Below, one piece after another: positions 1-10,854 of a stretch of 64,000 bases of DNA (its first letter is position 1; each line of letters starts with the position of its first letter). Where the stretch lies: positions 6,543,518-6,607,517 of the forward strand of contig NW_024737068.1 in assembly GCF_018991925.1 (NCBI RefSeq), written 5' to 3'. This stretch comes from Homarus americanus (taxonomy: Eukaryota > Arthropoda > Malacostraca > Decapoda > Nephropidae). The translations under genes and the position numbers were made by a program. The notes beneath the pieces were generated by a model. The model searched no databases and had not been told where the DNA came from. It saw only the letters and a program-made list of their open reading frames with translations.

Positions 1-1380
1 TTTGCTGCACAGAAAACGGATAGATGGCTTTGACAACATCTAAAAAATTAACGCTTATGAACGTTCTATCTTTGACATATTTTGGGACCGAGTTCTAAGT
101 ATTCACGTGACTTTTAATGAACTCAGCACCTACAAAAAGAGGAGCTTTCAGAACTCGAAGATGTGAGCGCGGCTTAATAATAAAACTCAGAGTTGTGAAC
201 CCGTTACTCTAAAATAGCCGTCCTCTTGTAAACGTGGCCGAGAGTGCGGACGTGTATGTAACGATAATAACAATTTACTGACTCATTATCGCCTAGAAAA
301 CTGTCAACAAAAAGTTATTATTGTTTTCGATGGTCAGATACACCTGATCCAGCCGCACTATTTTCCACATGCATTTATGAAAAAAATTCTCTAAAGCCGT
401 CATTACAGGGACAATCTGTGTATCGTTGTAATCTGTGTTTTTTCTCTTTTAATATGCAGTTTTGTTGAAGCAATACAGGAACAATTGTAACAGGAACATT
501 GTATTCGTGTACCTTATTGTCCTTATTGTCTCATTTACATTAATTTTTTTATGTAATGTGACAACAGCTACAAACACTGAACCCTCCACTCACACGCTCC
601 AGTTAAAGGGGTTTACTAATAAAGATGTGACAATGTTGAAAGTTAGCCTCATAGGCCTCACGACCCGTTGTAGTCAGTGAGGTTACAGCATAGTGAATAG
701 TATACAACGTAGAGGAACAGTCAGTATAATGGTGATGATACTTGAGTTATCTTAATAATGTGGAAGTACAGCGGCTGCCTTTACTTTCTCAAATGTAAAC
801 TCAGGTACCCATTCACAGGAGGGTCGACTGGGAGTGCCCCGGACGAGAATTAACTACCCTTAAGACTCAGCCACGTGAGGCACCCCTGTGAAAGTACTGG
901 TCAATCCAATCATAATATAAGAGCGTGCGTGTGTGTCAGTCAGTCAGTGCCAAAGCTCTTAGGCCACAAAACCTAAAGACCTAAGACATTGCATGCATAA
1001 TAAGGGAACCCTGAGGGAGTGTAAATGTGTTAGTGTTTAGATTTGACTCAACAAAATCACCCCCCCCCCTTTTTATGCCTACAGTACAAAAACATTTCCC
1101 TTACGTCAACACCCCTTGCAGACCTGCCAGACGTAGAATCACATCCACGTAGTAGTCTTTAAATAACACTAAAAAAGCGCTGCCATACCCAACCTAATGT
1201 TTACAACCCCCGTAGATTACAACTTCACTAATACAAAAAAATATCAACATAGAAATATAGATGAATGATACTGAAAAACGACGGAAAAACAAATAGAGAA
1301 GTTATCGTACAGGAACCTCAACATGGAGGCTGGCTACTCCCTCCCCCTCTATGTCCATGTAATCAGGAAAGCTTTCTCTC
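1..1380. other. Unique AT-rich intergenic sequence, no gene recognised
   Basis: I see no repeat family, RNA gene or convincing coding region here. The only open frame of note (462-680, plus) starts on TTG, encodes 72 residues with one hydrophobic stretch and matches nothing I recognise. Its end is followed by ordinary AT-rich sequence. An imperfect CA-rich tract lies at about 1385-1417. Confidence 0.6.
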
Positions 1381-1433
1381 CTAACACACACACACGCACA
1401 CACACAGACACACAGACAATAGTTTAGGTGGGT

Positions 1434-1597
1434 TAAATCAGTTTAGGATGGGTTGGGTGAGTTTAGGTTAGGTTGGGTTAGGTTGGTTATACACGTAAGC
1501 CGAAACTAAGGCATCTTGAGCAACCTTACCTAAGATATTCACGACCTACTAACCTAACCTAACGTAACCTAACCTACCCATAACAGAAATCCACATA
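1434..1597. repeat. Interstitial telomere-like repeats in inverted (G-rich then C-rich) orientation
   Basis: Degenerate TTAGG units (about 1440-1490) are followed after roughly 55 bp by CCTAA units (about 1548-1592) on the same strand. TTAGG is the arthropod telomere pentamer. The order TTAGG then CCTAA is the orientation of a head-to-head telomere join, and the two arms could also pair as a hairpin. The tracts are short and imperfect. Confidence 0.7.
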
Positions 1598-1659
1598 ATT
1601 TATACAATTATGTGTTCTCTCGTTTTTTCTGTTCAGTTGTTCACATAGTTCAGCGTCCT

Positions 1660-1862
1660 GGTGAGACCAGGTTCACAAATAGGGTGGTGGACGAGTGGAA
1701 CAAGCTTACCAACTTTGTAGTAAATGCTGGAACTCTGGAAAGTTTCAAAAGGAGGCTAGATAGATTCATGGATGATAGAGAGTGGTAGTAACTCTCGACA
1801 GGAGCTGCCATGCACAGGCCAACCGGCCTATTGCAGACTCCTTATTTTCTTATGTTCTTATT
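1660..1862 (+). mobile_element. LINE-B (CR1/L2-like) 3' end fragment, copy 1
   Basis: About 200 bp match the reverse complement of the 3' end of the larger LINE-B copy at 14315-15525 almost base for base. The shared part covers the last codons of the reverse-transcriptase ORF (residues such as NRVVDEWNKL and FKRRLDRFMDDREW, then TAG near 1786), a short 3' UTR and the start of the TTCTTATG octamer tail. The rest of the element is missing, so this is a strongly 5'-truncated insertion. Confidence 0.85.
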
Positions 1863-2110
1863 TATAGTCCAATTGCATAGAAATCTCAGTAACGACAGGC
1901 TGTGTACATACTGATCTCTCTCTCTCTAACCCCCTCTTTACCCCCCCCCCCTCTCTCTCAGCGAAGTTCACTTAAGCAGTGTTATCACGGAGGCCATAAT
2001 CACGACTTAGCTTTACTGGGCAGACGGAGCCTTTATTAGTGGAGTAAATACTGCGAAGCTATAACCACAACAGCTAGGTGAATTAACATACGCACACGAA
2101 AGGAGGAAGG

Positions 2111-2111
<1 letters not shown>

Positions 2112-2148
<37 letters not shown>
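2112..2148. repeat. (CA)n microsatellite
   Basis: Nearly pure dinucleotide run of about 37 bp directly before the degenerate minisatellite that follows. Confidence 0.95.
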
Positions 2149-2149
<1 letters not shown>

Positions 2150-2475
2150 AGCCCTAGAGTGAGCGTATTGACGCCTTCTCCTACGGCTGGCAGAGGCGTT
2201 TGAGGGCCCCAGAGTGAGCGTTTTATTCAGAGGCCCCAGAGTGAGCGTACGTAGCGACTCCCCATCGAATGTTGAAAATGGTGTGAAGGGCCCTAGAGTG
2301 AGCGTATTGATCCGCTCCCCTCCAAAGCCTGACGCGGGGCCCCAGAGTGAGCGTATTTGCCGCCCACTTACCTCATACGCCTGGCAGAGGTGTGGTGGAT
2401 CCAGAGTGAGCATTTTTAACTCCACTTGTTTTCCATGCCTGACACTGAGTATAGTGCCCCGGGGCGAACGTTGTC
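2150..2475. repeat. Degenerate minisatellite, core CCCCAGAGTGAGCGTATT
   Basis: The core GCCC(C/T)AGAGTGAGCGT recurs at about 2152, 2206, 2233, 2291, 2339, 2399 and, very diverged, 2456. It is separated by 25-60 bp of variable sequence that shares GGCAGAGG(C/T)GT and CCTGAC segments. Open frames on both strands across this tract (2214-2594 plus, 2036-2425 minus) are by-products of the repeat. Confidence 0.75.
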
Positions 2476-2864
2476 ACTGCCAGCACTCTGAGGTTCCCAG
2501 CTCGTGTTTTTTTACCCCTCGTACTCCATTTAACTGTCCAGGAAACGTGAATTTTTCAGCCACAGCACTGATGAACGAGGTCTTGGTCTGGTGATAAATA
2601 AACCCACTTGTACTGGACATCTAAACTGAGAAATAAATTCTACACAAAGTATCACGAGACTGACTGAAAGTTGCTGACAGTTTGCAAAATATAATTTTTT
2701 TTATGACAACTTTACTGGTCGTGCTCCCAGATGCTCAAAACAGATTAATTCTTTTGCTATTGTGAGATAAACAAACTTGTTTTGTTTCATCATTTAACTA
2801 AGGATTATTCTTGATAAAATGCTTACGACTACTACTCATTATAAACAACAACAACAACAACAAC

Positions 2865-2900
<36 letters not shown>

Positions 2901-3218
2901 CCCAGGTAATAAGCGTATTAATTAGTATCCACTTAGGAAGCCAGCTGTGCCAGATGGGTCTCTGATCTTCAAGATAACTAAGTAGACTATAACCAGCCAT
3001 TGTGACAAGAAAGGGGGAGGGAGGAGACAGGAAAGGGAATAAGGAGAGGGGGAGGAGAGGATGGGACGAAGGGAGAATGGGAAGGAGAAGAAGGAAGGAG
3101 AGAAAGAGAATAACATATAAATATTACTTAATGTGTCACTACAATAAAATTTTTGTTTAAGGGACCAGCTTACATAAAACGGCTACAGCCTCCTTATAAC
3201 GAAAAGTGAAGCAAGTAG
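2476..3218. other. Intergenic stretch with (CAA/TAA)n and a purine-rich block
   Basis: Contains a compound CAA-TAA trinucleotide run (about 2845-2900) and a GA-rich low-complexity block (about 3005-3112). No coding or RNA feature seen. Confidence 0.7.
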
Positions 3219-3236
3219 ACACACACACACACACAC
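3219..3236. repeat. (AC)n flank on the 5' side of LINE-A copy 1
   Basis: Short pure AC run that abuts the first recognisable LINE-A codon. The same repeat reappears at 5184-5199 directly after the LINE-A tail, so the element sits inside an AC microsatellite. Confidence 0.9.
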
Positions 3237-5049
3237 CCCGATGATGTCCCGTGGATTACGCCCCGCATAAAAAGACTTATTGAGCAGCGCAACAAGGCAT
3301 ACTACACCAACAACCGCCTGTACAAAAGTCTACATAACCAGGTCATCAGGGAAATCAAGTCTGCCAAGAAGACTTATTATCCCAGGAAAGTGCACGGCCT
3401 CAAGGAAGTCGGCATCGGTCAGTGGTACTCCAAGGTAAAAGATCTCTGTGGTCTCAACCGTCAGTCTCCCACACTTCCTTTCATCTCACATTTACCTAGT
3501 GAGGAGGCGGCTGAGATAATTAATAACCACTTTGCTACCATATGTCATACCTTACCCAGTCTTGACCTCACTCTCCTCCCAGCTTACTTACCTTCCCCCT
3601 CCCCCCCTCCCAGTGTCCAACCATATGAAATCGCCAACAAACTTCTGAAATTTAAATCCAAACGCTCCACGACCCCAATTGACCTCCCAATCAAAATATA
3701 CAAGGAGTTTGCAGTCGAACTTGCCACCCCCTCTGTTCTATTATTAATGCATCCCTCAGACAAAGCAAATGACCTAATGAATGGAAAACCGCATTTGTCA
3801 CCCCATCCCCAAGGTCACCACCCCACAGTCTCCTAACGACCTCAGGCCAGTTGCCATTACCCCCATACCCAGTCTACTTTGTGAGGACTTTGTTTTTGAG
3901 TGGGCATTTGCCAGTATCTATCAGTCAATTGATCCACAGCAATTTGGCAATATGAGGACCTCCTCTACATCACACTGCTTGGTGAGCTTTCTGGATTTTC
4001 TGCACAAAAACTTGCAGAAACGTAAGACATCACTGGCCGTTGCCCTTGTGGACTTCAGGAAGGCCTTTGACCTTGTTGACCACTGCACTGTTATCAACAA
4101 GGCTATTGCACTAGGGCTGCCCACCAACCTGGTCTCATGGCTCACTGATTTCTTGAGTGGACGTCGCCAAGCAGTGAGGTATCAGGGCTTGGTCTCTACA
4201 TTCCAACACCTCACCTGCGGTGTTCCCCAGGGGACCAAGATGGAGCCACTGTGCTTCCTCATCCTGATCAACGACGCTCTGTCGGACACTCCTCACAGGT
4301 GGAAGTACGTGGATGACTGCACTGTGGGGGTTTCAGTTGACAACATCGCACCAGACTACTCATTGCTCCAAGGCACCCTGGACAGGCTACAGGCATGGAC
4401 TACGGAGAACAAGGTCACCATCAACCACACCAAAACCGTAGTCATGCACATCAATACCGCCACCACTCCAGTGCAAGTCCCAGCAGTCACAGTGGGTGCC
4501 CATCCTCTCCAGCTGGTGCAGTCTGCCAAACTCCTGGGTGTAACTATAGACAACAAACTTGACTGGAAGGCCCATGTAAATAACACAGTCAAGGCAGCCT
4601 CGTACCGTCTCTACATGCTACGAAGACTTAGGTCACTTGGGACACACACGCCAGAGCTGAGGACCATCTACAACGCCTTTATTCTCCCCAAACTAACGTA
4701 TGCGTCACCAGCCTGGTCGTCTTCTCTCAACTCCACCCAACAACGTCAGCTAGAGAAGGTACAGAAAAGGGCCTGCAGAATCATGCTCGGCGCAGAATAC
4801 TCCGGCTACACCAACGCTCTCTCCACCCTGGAAATGCCATCCCTCAGTGACCTCCACCACCAAGCACTGGAAAGGTTTGGCCGTGGACTACTGCACCACC
4901 CTCGCCATCGCCACCTCCTGCCACCTGCAGCCCCCCACCCACCTCGCGCAGTCCGCCACTACAACAAAATTCAGCCCATAAGAGCCCGCACCGATAGATA
5001 TAAGAACAGCACCATCCCATCTATTGTTAAAATAATAAACAACTCCTGA
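3237..5049 (+). pseudogene. LINE-A ORF2: reverse transcriptase, frameshifted
   Basis: The encoded enzyme would copy element RNA into DNA at a nicked target. Frame 3237-3836 holds the pre-RT linker (PDDVPWITPRIKRLI, then KRSTTPIDLPIKIYKEF). The main frame 3781-5049 (422 residues) holds RT motif A (VDFRKAFDLVDH, about 4050-4083), motif B (CGVPQGTKM, from 4216) and the catalytic YVDD at 4306-4317. It then has the thumb and C-terminal part, ending KIINNS. At least two frameshifts lie between about 3735 and 3810. A Glu replaces the Gly seen after GTKM in copy 4. No endonuclease is present. A broken copy, not expected to be active. Confidence 0.9.
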
Positions 5050-5183
5050 TTTATGTACTGCATAGCCCTGTAAATGTATTCAATGCATATTATATCATTA
5101 TGTCTAAATCAAATGTAAGTCTGTATATTTTCAGCCACCGGCTGCAACTCTATTAATAAACCGTTTATTATTATTTTATTATT
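3237..5183 (+). mobile_element. LINE-A non-LTR retrotransposon, copy 1 (5' truncated)
   Basis: Carries the linker and reverse-transcriptase part of a LINE ORF2, a 3' UTR that ends in TTTCAGCC..GGCTG..AATAAACCGTT, and a (TTA)n tail ending at 5183. The endonuclease domain and any ORF1 are missing because the 5' end stops at an AC microsatellite. It shares its UTR and protein with the copies at 20873, 58052 and 61877 but is a diverged subfamily. Clade within the non-LTR elements was not resolved by eye. Confidence 0.93.
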
Positions 5184-5199
5184 ACACACACACACACAC
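5184..5199. repeat. (AC)n bridge between LINE-A and LINE-C tails
   Basis: A 16-bp AC run separates the (TTA)n tail of LINE-A (plus strand) from the (TAC)n tail of LINE-C (minus strand). It is the remainder of the microsatellite into which both elements appear to have inserted. Confidence 0.85.
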
Positions 5200-5745
5200 T
5201 ACTACTACTACTACTTTGCTGTCACTCGGAATCGAGTATGACGATCATCCAGCTATAACACAATGATATGAGTTATTAGGGATGTCACCTAGGTTGGTGA
5301 GATATGAGGTGACTAAAGAAGCCGATACGGGACCGGCAGAAGTTGCACATGTGGGGAGCTACATCTAGTGCGGGAGGGGCGGCGGCAGCGTCTTTACAGC
5401 GTTGGCGCTTGTCTGCCTCGTTATGCAGTCGGGCTAACTCGAAAGTATTGACACCTTTTTGTGTGGTGATCCTCCAAGCGTTACGGTGTGAAGTAATCGT
5501 CTCCCAGGTGAAGGGATCGGGTTGGCACTTTTTCAGGTTTGTCTTGAGACTATCCTTATACCTTTTCAGTTGCCCGCCAGGGCTACGTTTACTATTCGTG
5601 TGGCGACTGTAAAGTAGCTGCTTTGGCAGTCTACTGTCGTCCATGCGGGTAACATGGCCAGTCCAGCGTAGTTGTTCATGGATAATGGTAGCCTCGATGC
5701 TACTACAATTGGTGTCAGCGAGAATACTGGCATTTGTTCTTGTCT
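5200..5745 (-). mobile_element. LINE-C 3' fragment, copy 1
   Basis: Reads on the minus strand from about 5745 to a tail of TAG/GTA triplets at about 5200-5215. It matches 63588-64000 closely (shared GTCACTCGG, TGACGATCATCCAGCTAT, ACATCTAGTGCGGGAGGGGC). The 5' end stops at a CT and CA-rich microsatellite at about 5740-5796. The element is therefore bounded by simple repeats containing AC on both sides, like LINE-A but in the opposite orientation. Confidence 0.85.
5285..5745 (-). pseudogene. LINE-C C-terminal domain of a retrotransposon polyprotein
   Basis: The recognisable part starts near NASILADTNCSSIEATII and contains LRWTGHVTRMDDSRLPKQLL, then GGQLKRYKDSLK and a WE..HRNAWR segment. It ends with a C2H2-like finger (CNFCRSRIGFFSHLISH). 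The RWxGHVxRM and terminal finger combination is typical of the C-terminus of many invertebrate endonuclease/reverse-transcriptase polyproteins. The reverse-transcriptase domain itself is missing by 5' truncation. The frame is open here; upstream residues before about 5745 are microsatellite translation (CVCVCV) and should not be counted. Confidence 0.8.
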
Positions 5746-5756
5746 CTCTCTCATAC

Positions 5757-5763
5757 ACACACA

Positions 5764-5796
<33 letters not shown>
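5757..5796. repeat. (CA)n microsatellite
   Basis: AC run with one AA interruption, at the truncated 5' boundary of LINE-C copy 1. Confidence 0.9.
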
Positions 5797-6173
5797 GCAC
5801 ACTCTTGCTGTCCAAAACTTGAACTATATTTCCCCATTCTAGTCTCAATAAGCTCTCGAAAAAGTCCAGGAAGTTTGCTCATTTTTAGGCCCTATGAACT
5901 TTTGGCATATCATTACACCAGATAACAGACAGATAAAGATTGGGGTGTCAGCTCTCGCACGCCCGGAGAGGCAAAATAAGTCTGATATGTATTTGATAGT
6001 TGAAACACAGTGAAAAATTACGAAAGGAAATGAATGCTTGTTTCAGTAAAGGTTAAACCTGACAGTTTCGGTCACATACGTAAGAGTGAGTTTGTTCACC
6101 TCGTCAGCTGATGGTACATGTTGTGACGTGTTTGATCAGCTGTTTTGTGTTGGTAATGGCGGCAGAGGAACCA
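5797..6173. other. Intergenic, no feature seen
   Basis: Mixed-composition sequence with no repeat or coding signal that I can support. Confidence 0.5.
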
Positions 6174-6735
6174 AATCTTCTGACCAGGGAACAAACACTT
6201 ATGACCAGGGAACAAACACTTATGACCAGGGAACAAACACTTATGTACCAGGGAACAATCAATTATGACTAGGGAAACAAACACTTATGACCAAGGAACA
6301 AACACTTATGACCAGGGGAACAAACACTTATGACCAGGGGAAACAAACACTTATGGCCAAGGGAACAAACACTTATGACCTTGGGAACAAACACTTATGA
6401 CCAAGGAACAAACACTTATGACCAGGGGAACAAACACTTATGACCAGGGGAAACAAACACTTATGGCCAAGGGAACAAACACTTATGACCTTGGGAACAA
6501 ACACTTATGACCAAGGAACAAACACTTATGACCAAAGAACAAACACTTATGACCAAGGAACAAACACTTATGACCAGGGGTACAAACACTTATGACCAAG
6601 GAACAAACACTTATAACCAGGGGAACAAACACTTATGACCGAGGAAAAAACACTTTTGACCAGGGAACAAACACTTATGACCAAGTAACAAACACTTATG
6701 ACCAAGTAACAAACACTTATGACTAGTGGAACAAA
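6174..6735. repeat. Minisatellite, about 20-22 bp unit (AACAAACACTTATGACCAGG)
   Basis: About 26 head-to-tail units of AACAAACACTTATGACCA(A/G)GG with indels of one or two bases. A block of several units around 6290-6400 is repeated almost exactly around 6408-6515, indicating a secondary multi-unit duplication. Translations such as CLFPGHK on the minus strand are repeat artefacts. Confidence 0.95.
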
Positions 6736-6774
6736 CACAGGAACAGGGAACCGCCAATATACGACACGTCAGCT

Positions 6775-7020
6775 TAGTATATGTCATTCGGTGTGTGGTG
6801 AGTGTGTCAACGTTAGCTTTTAATGCTACAGTGTGACGCTGCGTTTCAACATTACGCTGTGGCATTAAAATTCGACACTACTTCTCGCCGTTACGCTGCG
6901 CCGTTACGCTTCGACGCTATGTTTAAAAGCTACGTTTTAAATCTACGTCTCAGCGTTACGTTGCTTTGTTGAGACGCTACGTTTACTCTTACGTCTCGAC
7001 GCTATGTTGTGACGCCCGGC
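6775..7020. repeat. Diverged CpG-rich tandem repeat (TTACGCT / GACGCTA cores)
   Basis: TTACGCT(G/T)CG, GACGCTA(C/T)GTTT and TACGTCTC elements recur about every 20-25 bp from about 6828 to 7015. The units are too diverged for a clean consensus by eye. It directly follows the younger minisatellite. Confidence 0.55.
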
Positions 7021-7111
7021 AGGCCCTGGTTACTGAACGTTCCCCTCCCTATGCTATTAATTCACTGTTGACAGCTGCCAGCACGGATGAATTATGTATA
7101 AGTGAAGCATG

Positions 7112-7113
<2 letters not shown>

Positions 7114-7147
<34 letters not shown>
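7114..7147. repeat. (TG)n microsatellite
   Basis: Pure TG run of about 34 bp. Confidence 0.95.
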
Positions 7148-7148
<1 letters not shown>

Positions 7149-8081
7149 TAAAATTTTCCACGTAACTGAAAAGAATTATAAAAAACGCACCACTATGTTT
7201 GACTTCAGCTGTAACACAAAACTAACTTCTACAAAGGCCTCAATGAAACACGTTCAGTTACCAAGAACTACACAGTGGTTCAGTATATGTCGAGGGCAAA
7301 TTTACAAACAATGAACTGTTGGAAAAGTAATTTGATTCAAGGATAGATAGATAGTACGTAAAATCGTCGTTGAATTTCAATTTAGATCCGTATTAACTTT
7401 GTTTCCTTTCCCGATTACAAAACAAGATGGAACGAAGGAAAGAGAGAGAAATGAGAAAACAAAAATAGTATAAAAATTAATTAACAGTTTTTCATAATCG
7501 ACGAAATTAAGGATGAAAGGCGAGTTTAAGGAGGAGGAACACGTCTGCTGAGGATAAGGTGATCCTACAACAATTTCTAATCCCCAAAATCAATCTATCT
7601 ATAATTTCTGTCATTATGTATGCGATTTTTTGTTTTTATTTATGTTAGTCAGTAAAATTGAGTTATGTTTTCTATGAACATAAAATTTATCGTTCAAAGA
7701 AAACGAATACATTTTAAGGTACACTTAATTTCTTATTCATCAATGTCTTCTTCGTATTTATTTATTTACATTTTCTCTGTTTTCTTTGTCCTCTAATCAT
7801 TTTTTTATCCTTTTTCCATTTCATGTTCCTATTATTCTTATTCATCGTGTTCTTTCTTCACTTCTTTCATCCTTCCTCTTCATCATCCTATTGTTTTGCT
7901 CCTCTTTCATCTTAGCTTCATAAATTGAGAATTGATATTGCTGCCGTGTTATTGTTTTCTTATTATCACCTTTATTTTGTCTTTATATTACGATTTTATT
8001 AATTTTATAACGTAGAGTATTTATTAGAGTGTGTTGACAGGTGAGGTCAATCCCAGGTGAGAGTGAACGTGTTTACTTGTT
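7148..8081. other. AT-rich intergenic, no feature seen
   Basis: AT- and pyrimidine-rich sequence without a recognisable gene. Short poly-T and TTCTT-rich segments lie at about 7730-7990. Confidence 0.6.
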
Positions 8082-8089
8082 CATGTATG

Positions 8090-8119
<30 letters not shown>
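8082..8119. repeat. (ATGT)n microsatellite
   Basis: About nine GTAT/ATGT units. This is an ACAY-class tetramer on the minus strand; no element is inserted in it. Confidence 0.95.
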
Positions 8120-8121
<2 letters not shown>

Positions 8122-8447
8122 CCTAAAGAAATATATAGAAGTTATCGGTAATCGGCACTTATCCGTATTTGGTAATATCCCTTTCCTTCTCTCCTTCTAT
8201 ACCTCTCATTTACTCTCTCCTTCCACACCCCAACCATCTCTCCTTTCTTCATTTTCTATCTTTCTCTTTCCCTCTCTCGTTCTCATTTATTTTCCCCACG
8301 CTTCCCCTCTCTCCCTTCTTCGTTCTATATTTATCTATAGCTGTGCACAGTACCAAGGAGGACCAGAGATTCATTTTCAAATTAACATTTTACAGAAAAT
8401 TCTATACAAGAACAACAATGTCTTAATTCATTCATTTATAAACAAAA

Positions 8448-8461
8448 ACAACAACAACAAC

Positions 8462-8538
<77 letters not shown>
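8448..8538. repeat. (AAC)n-(AAT)n microsatellite
   Basis: A compound trinucleotide run of about 91 bp preceded by a pyrimidine-rich block (about 8180-8335). The long asparagine-rich open frame across it is an artefact. Confidence 0.95.
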
Positions 8539-8540
<2 letters not shown>

Positions 8541-9936
8541 TTTCTCTACTCCTAAAAATGAAAATCCATTATTCTCCCTCACTTGGAACACAATCATTTT
8601 CCTCTCATTATCTGGATCGGTTGATGAGTTGCCAGATCAGCTGATTCTTGTCAACAAATGGTGCCAAATGTTGCTAATGGGGAAAATACGTCAGATTTTA
8701 TGCTCGTTGTGCCATCAGTGAAATTGACCTTGCAATGATGGATTTAATCAAGGAATTGAAGCGTAACTATCTAACAATCACAGGAAGGACAGACATTAGT
8801 TCAGTTCGGAGAATGACGATTTGTTTTTAGTGTGAAATGTGACATTGGTATTGTGAAATATTTCGTCTCTCAGTCGTCATAACACGTTATCCCTGACTGG
8901 TCTCCCAGCAGGCAGGTCTTTGTCTTGCTGGCGGTGAGGTACAGTCAGTCTGCTGTGTCGTGGGTCACTTCTTGGAGTTTCTCGCGTTGTCACAGCTGTC
9001 TGAGGAGGATGACGCTGGTGGCTGTGACGGTCCTGAGACAGTGTGGTGCCCTTCCGTCTTACAGTACCTGTCTCTCTCACAGCTGACGTCTCTGATGATT
9101 GTTGAAGCAGATTCATTATTCTCCAAGCAGCTGCTGTCACAGACACGCCGGCCTTAATAATACTCATAGCAACCAGACTGAGCCCGCGCTTAAGCTTTTA
9201 AAGCAACTGACGGTTTTGCCATTAGGGACAACCTTTTGTTTTTTATTGCTATACCTTAATGGAAATTAATATGTATATGTTAAAACATAATATGTTTCTT
9301 TGAAGACGTCGTTAACAATCATAAGATAAGAGAAATTATGCCTTAAGTAGGTTAAGTAAGATTACGATAAGGTTTACAAGAAGCTATTCATTTATACGTA
9401 ATTTCTATGATCCATTTAGTGTAATAGATAGTCTATATAACTCTCTTAACTATTAAGTCAATCATATTTTAATGCAATTAACTTTCTAACATCTAATTAT
9501 CTATTTGGGAAAAAATAAAACAAAATAATTTTAGTATGAAGACTAAAAACAAAACAGAACTCAAATTAAAACCCATAAATAAACATGGAGGACAGTAGGC
9601 AGTGTGAGGAGGATACGTTTTCATTACTGCACCAACACAAGGCTCGCGGTGTCCCGGGAGGTGATCCATTATATTAGTGCCCTGATTAGTGCGCCTCTAA
9701 ACCAGGTCAGCGTACACATGGGAAATCGTAACTCAGGGTCCGAGTCTGCCATCCTTGGGACCTGAATTTGATCTACGCTGATGAACAAGGCCGTGTTTTT
9801 TTATGACACTGCGTCCTTTTGTGTGTGTGTGGGTGGGGGGGGCATAAACATATTTCGGTAAGCCAGGCAAAGTATCAAATATGATATGTGGCGGCCATAT
9901 TGAATGTTGAAGCACCTGTATGATTATTTTATAGAA
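8539..9936. other. Mixed intergenic sequence, no gene recognised
   Basis: 8880-9160 is less AT-rich than its surroundings and open on both strands, but I recognise no domain, splice pattern or homologue. The rest is AT-rich. A short G-rich and TG-rich patch lies at about 9820-9845. Confidence 0.5.
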
Positions 9937-10011
9937 AACCTAACCTAACCTATCCTAACCTGACCTAACCTAACCTGACCTAACCTAACCTGACCTAACC
10001 TAACCTAATAT
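9937..10011. repeat. Interstitial CCTAA telomere-like repeat with CCTGA variants
   Basis: About 14 pentamers of CCTAA interspersed regularly with CCTGA. This is the arthropod telomere pentamer read on the C-rich strand. The periodic variant suggests local tandem expansion of a 15-bp unit. Confidence 0.85.
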
Positions 10012-10351
10012 ACTTCAGGAGAAGCACACAGATAAAACAGTGACCTCCTCAATATAGAGAACGTGCGGAGAATCATAAACACTTAGCTGTTGTTAAAATG
10101 TTACTACTGCACTTCAACAACGAAGGTCTTTAAGCACGTAACAAAGTGGGGTAATTACTGTACACTCTTCAAACAACATTAAAAAAAAAGAAAAAGAATG
10201 AGAGATAGAACTCTAACGATTTCATAGTTCCAAATACTGAATTACTGTACCGGTATATACTTTGGGAAGTTACAAATTTTGAAAGTAATTGTAGTTTCTA
10301 ATTATTTTCGTCTTCCATCAACCAAGCTCTTCAAATCATTTATTCATTTTT

Positions 10352-10352
<1 letters not shown>

Positions 10353-10399
<47 letters not shown>
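10353..10399. repeat. (CA)n microsatellite
   Basis: Pure run of about 47 bp. Confidence 0.95.
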
Positions 10400-10401
<2 letters not shown>

Positions 10402-10854
10402 GAGACCCTTGAGTTTTGAATCTATAATTGCGTCTTATTGGGGGTATTCAATTAAACGTCACTACTTATGTTGAGCTCACCACTCCTAGTTATTTATGTA
10501 TAACTATATGTATAACAATATTTTCTCAGTTCATGAATAAAAGTATAATTTCCACTATCATAATAATTTTAGCTCTCTCTTTATCTCTCTTTCGTTCTCT
10601 CTCTTTCTCTCTTTGTCTGTCTTTCGGTTTCCCTTTCCATTGCCTCTCTTACATTCTTTGTCTTATTCTTTATATCCCCGTCCTTCCTTTCCTCCATTTC
10701 CTTATTTTCTCTTCTTCTCTTTCATCTTCTGTGTCTTTCTCCTTATTTGTCTTCTATTTTCTCTCTTTCTCTCATTTTCTTCCCAAGCACACCTACACCA
10801 CATTCAGTCCTTCCCTACACACGTGCTCCAACCTTACAAAACATCATCCCCTTT
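10400..10854. other. Intergenic with pyrimidine-rich low-complexity block
   Basis: 10570-10790 is dominated by CT. Its serine and leucine-rich translations in several frames show it is not coding. Confidence 0.7.

Noticed and set aside
462..680. 72-residue frame with a hydrophobic segment
   Set aside because: It starts on TTG, has no homologue I recognise and no supporting splice or promoter signal. Short hydrophobic frames are common in AT-rich DNA.
3921..4592. Minus-strand open frames inside LINE-A copy 1
   Set aside because: Shadows of the reverse-transcriptase ORF on the plus strand, with no motifs of their own. The same applies to 62706-62927 and 20890-21078.
8877..9167. Possible exon in a less AT-rich stretch, open on both strands
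   Set aside because: No recognised domain, no codon-level evidence and no convincing splice sites; kept as unassigned intergenic sequence.
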